Shown here piece by piece: positions 14,578 to 16,751 of a stretch of DNA of 16,751 nt (the first letter of the stretch is position 1; each line of letters begins with the position of its first letter). The notes below the pieces were generated by a model. The model saw only the letters and a list, made by a program, of their open reading frames with translations. It had not been told where the DNA came from and made no database searches. This DNA comes from Salinibacterium sp. (GTDB lineage Bacteria > Actinomycetota > Actinomycetes > Actinomycetales > Microbacteriaceae): contig JANXTJ010000288.1 of NCBI GenBank assembly GCA_025352485.1, positions 1 through 16,751 of the forward strand. Direction: 5' to 3'. The position numbers and the translations under genes are program-made.

Positions 14578-16287
14578 TCAGGGGCGCCGATCGCCGAGGT
14601 GCAACCAGTAGAAACTCTGCGTGCCGAGGGTCAGGGTGATCGAGCCGTCGTCACCCACGCTGGGAAAGTCGCCGCCGCCGAAAAGGTCGAATGTCGTCGA
14701 CCCCGCGTATCCCTCAATCTCGATCTGCACGGCGACCGGGTTATGGGCGAAGCTGAAAACGCACAATACATTTTCGGCAGAGTCTCCGAACTGAGTTTCG
14801 GAACCGGCATACTCACGCACGAAAGCGAGCACGGATTCATGGCTCGTTTTGAGCACCCGAAGCGTCCCCAACCCGAATGTGGGATGCGCCTTCCGCACAT
14901 GGATCACGTTGCGCACCCAGTGCAGCAACGACCGCGATTGCGCGAGTTGGGATTCGACGTTGACCAGGTTGTAGTTGTAGACCAGCGATTGCACCACGGG
15001 CAGGAACAATTTGCCCGGGTCTGCGGTGGAGAACCCGGCGTTGCGATCTGGCGTCCACTGCATCGGGGTGCGCGACGAATCGCGGTCCGGTAGCCAAATA
15101 TTGTCTCCCATCCCGATCTCGTCGCCGTAATAGAGGAACGGGCTGCCCTCCAGCGAGAAGAGCAGCGCATGGGCGAGCTCCGTTTCTGCGCGGGAGTTGT
15201 CGAGCAGCGGGGCAAGGCGACGGCGAATTCCCACATTGGAGCGCATCCGCGGGTCGTAGGCATACCAGCCGTACATCGCTTGACGGTACTCCTCGCTCAC
15301 CATTTCGAGGGTGAGCTCGTCGTGGTTGCGCAGGAATACCGCCCACGCCGCGCCGCGCGGCACCTCGGTGGTCTCGGCGAGCACGCGCACCAGCTCGCCC
15401 GCATGCTGAGAACGCAGCGAGTAAAAGATGCGGGGCATCACGGGAAAGTTGAACGCCATGTGGCATTCCGGCTCATCATCGGTGCCGAAGAAGGCCACCA
15501 CTTCCTGCGGCCACTGGTTCGCCTCGGCGATGAGGATGCGGCCCGGAAAGTCCCGGTCGACCATCGCCCTGATCCCTTTGATGAATTCGTGGGTTTTCGG
15601 CTCGCCCTCGCCGTTGCCGTCGTCGGACTCGAAGAGGTACGGGATCGCGTCGAGGCGAACGCCGTCGACCCCCATATTCATCCAGTGGCTGACCGTGTCG
15701 AGAACCGCCTGGCGCACCGCCGGATTTTCGAAGTTCAGATCGGGTTGGTGCGAAAAGAACCTGTGGAAGTAAAACTGGCGCCGAACGGGGTCGAAGGCCC
15801 AGTTCGACTCTTCGGAGTCAACGAAGATAATGCGCACATTGGGATACCTTTCGTCGGTATCGCTCCAGACGTAGTAGTCGCCATAGGGGCCATCCGGGTC
15901 GCTGCGCGACTGCTGAAACCAATCGTGCTGGTCAGAAGTGTGGTTAAGCGGGTAATCGATAAGCACGCGCATATTGCGCTCGTGGGCTTTCGTCACCAAC
16001 TCTGTGAACTCCTCGAGGGTGCCGAACTCTGGCAGCACTGACGTGAAATCGGAGACGTCGTACCCACCGTCGCGCAGCGGCGAGTTGAAGAAAGGCGGAA
16101 TCCATAGCGCATCAATTCCGAGCCACTGCAGGTAGTCAAGCTTCGAGATGAGACCCGCAATATCGCCGGAGCCGTCGCCGTTGCTGTCGTAAAACGACCT
16201 GACCATCACCTCGTAAAACACCGCCCGTCGATACCACTGGGGATCGAGGGCCAGGCCGGGCAGTGTGATGGGCGCGGTGAAGGTCAC
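14578..16287 (-). CDS. treS: Trehalose synthase / maltose alpha-D-glucosyltransferase
   Basis: This 569-aa GH13 enzyme interconverts maltose and trehalose. It opens with the TreS-like WYRRAVFYEVMVRSFYDSNGDG and has DYPLNHTSDQHDWF (111-124), the nucleophile Asp213 in GVDGVRLDAIPYL, acid/base Glu255 in LIAEANQWP, and Asp323 in FLRNHDEL. The TreS hallmarks PNVRIIFVDSEESNWAFDP and SPFLYYGDEIGMGDNIWLPDRDSSRTPMQW are also present. It has no signal peptide and no fused maltokinase (Pep2) domain; that gene is not in the window. Length is near that of other TreS enzymes. The start is GTG 16287, 6 bases after a minus-strand TAGACT, hence probably leaderless. A LacI-like palindrome lies just upstream. 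With glgC/glgA nearby, it may feed maltose and trehalose into or out of alpha-glucan storage. Confidence 0.93.
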   Translation of the reverse strand: MTFTAPITLPGLALDPQWYRRAVFYEVMVRSFYDSNGDGSGDIAGLISKLDYLQWLGIDALWIPPFFNSPLRDGGYDVSDFTSVLPEFGTLEEFTELVTKAHERNMRVLIDYPLNHTSDQHDWFQQSRSDPDGPYGDYYVWSDTDERYPNVRIIFVDSEESNWAFDPVRRQFYFHRFFSHQPDLNFENPAVRQAVLDTVSHWMNMGVDGVRLDAIPYLFESDDGNGEGEPKTHEFIKGIRAMVDRDFPGRILIAEANQWPQEVVAFFGTDDEPECHMAFNFPVMPRIFYSLRSQHAGELVRVLAETTEVPRGAAWAVFLRNHDELTLEMVSEEYRQAMYGWYAYDPRMRSNVGIRRRLAPLLDNSRAETELAHALLFSLEGSPFLYYGDEIGMGDNIWLPDRDSSRTPMQWTPDRNAGFSTADPGKLFLPVVQSLVYNYNLVNVESQLAQSRSLLHWVRNVIHVRKAHPTFGLGTLRVLKTSHESVLAFVREYAGSETQFGDSAENVLCVFSFAHNPVAVQIEIEGYAGSTTFDLFGGGDFPSVGDDGSITLTLGTQSFYWLHLGDRRP

Positions 16288-16293
16288 ATGGCG

Positions 16294-16342
16294 AGTCTAG
16301 AACCGTCCTGCAAGCGCTTGTGTCTGCCAGCCTGCCTAGAAT
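16294..16342. promoter_or_regulatory. Divergent treS / hydrolase promoter region with LacI-like operator
   Basis: The minus strand has TAGACT (16294-16299), 6 bases before the treS GTG. The plus strand has TAGAAT (16337-16342), 6 bases before the hydrolase GTG. Between them, CAAGCGCTTG (16311-16320) is a perfect 10-bp palindrome with the central CG typical of LacI-family operators. It overlaps the expected -35 positions of both promoters, so a bound repressor could block both genes. The regulator itself is not in the window. Confidence 0.6.
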
Positions 16343-16348
16343 TGGGCT

Positions 16349-16751
16349 GTGACAGTCGACTCCCCGTATGCGGCGCTGCTTGCCGGAATCCCCGTCAGAG
16401 ACAGCACCGTTCGGATCATGGGCGGCAATACCCGCTACTGGGTGTACGGCGAGGATGACGCGGCGACGACCATTGTGGCGGTGCACGGCTACCGCGGGGA
16501 ACACCACGGCCTAGAGCCCGTCATCGCGCATCTGCGGAATCTGCGCATCATCAGCCCCGACCTGCCGGGTTTCGGGGAATCCGACCAGCTCGGCAGCGCC
16601 ACACATGACATCGCGGGCTATTCGGCATGGCTGGTCGCTTTCATAGATGCGCTCGGCCTCACCGGCAGCGCGGTCATCCTCGGCCATTCGTTTGGGTCAA
16701 TCGTCTCGTCGGCAGCGGTGGCTGGTGGCCTGACAACACCGCGTCTTATCC
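16349..16751 (+). CDS. Alpha/beta hydrolase, 3' part cut by window edge
   Basis: The visible 134 residues are an alpha/beta-hydrolase N-terminal half. VAVHGYRGEHHGLEP contains the oxyanion-hole HG, ISPDLPGFGESD is the usual strand-loop, and ILGHSFGSIVSS contains the nucleophile elbow G-H-S-F-G with Ser as nucleophile. There is no signal peptide. The acid and histidine of the triad would lie beyond the window. The substrate is unknown; esterase, lipase or haloperoxidase-like names would be guesses. The start is GTG 16349, 6 bases after TAGAAT with no ribosome site, so a leaderless transcript is likely. It diverges from treS and shares the LacI-like palindrome. Confidence 0.85.
   Translation, partial: MTVDSPYAALLAGIPVRDSTVRIMGGNTRYWVYGEDDAATTIVAVHGYRGEHHGLEPVIAHLRNLRIISPDLPGFGESDQLGSATHDIAGYSAWLVAFIDALGLTGSAVILGHSFGSIVSSAAVAGGLTTPRLI

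Noticed and set aside
13948..15093. Plus-strand open frame of 381 codons
   Set aside because: Antisense to the exonuclease domain and to treS, both well supported.
15169..16041. Plus-strand open frame of 290 codons
   Set aside because: Antisense to the catalytic part of treS; composition mirrors the treS codon pattern.

Overview
The window looks like a chromosomal segment of a high-GC Gram-positive actinobacterium, most likely of the family Microbacteriaceae. The reasons are the high GC content, GTG/TTG starts, a FabG ending GGLGMGH like actinobacterial FabG1/MabA, a glgC/glgA pair in the actinobacterial arrangement, and the DUF3099 / 76-aa protein / SURF1 gene order. Many genes appear to start on or within a few bases of the predicted transcript start, which is common in this phylum. 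I see no rRNA, tRNA, CRISPR array, insertion sequence or phage gene. No stretch without a gene exceeds about 230 bases.

Left part (1-4658, all minus strand): read in the direction of transcription, this is bioY (biotin uptake), a GH6 glycoside hydrolase, an OmpR-type response regulator, a membrane GT2 polysaccharide synthase and a lipoprotein cut by the window edge. The last four are close together (gaps of 31, 49 and 17 bases) and resemble a surface beta-glucan or other exopolysaccharide module, as in Streptomyces where a CslA-type synthase sits with the GH6 enzyme CslZ. The striking point is that both the GH6 gene (codon 242) and the adjacent regulator (codon 35) carry a single in-frame TAG with clear family sequence continuing after it. 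Either the module is decaying by point mutation, or these are sequence errors, or there is suppression. TAG is an ordinary terminator for five other genes here, which argues against general recoding.

Middle part (4700-9210): an ABC-F ATPase (plus) converges on a minus operon of DUF3099, a 76-aa Cys/His protein and SURF1, whose genes overlap by ATGA. Then comes fabG (plus), convergent with and overlapping serB (minus) by 4 bases.

Glycogen/trehalose part (9276-16751): glgC (minus) and a GT4 glycogen or maltose-1-phosphate synthase (plus) diverge from a 59-base promoter region. After these come an orphan single-domain ABC ATPase, rpmE2 (zinc-free ribosomal protein L31) with a leader hairpin and a strong terminator, an unusual DEDDh exonuclease-Nudix fusion protein (minus), trehalose synthase treS (minus) and the start of an alpha/beta hydrolase (plus). 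A perfect CAAGCGCTTG palindrome between treS and the hydrolase looks like a LacI-family operator. glgC, glgA and treS together point to storage-glucan and trehalose metabolism.

The most notable items are the paired amber codons in the glucan cluster, the exonuclease-Nudix fusion with its repeat-encoded valine/proline linker, the 15-bp tandem repeat carrying four in-frame stop codons at the glgC end, the LacI-like operator, and the repeated TANNNT-6/7-start codon architecture.
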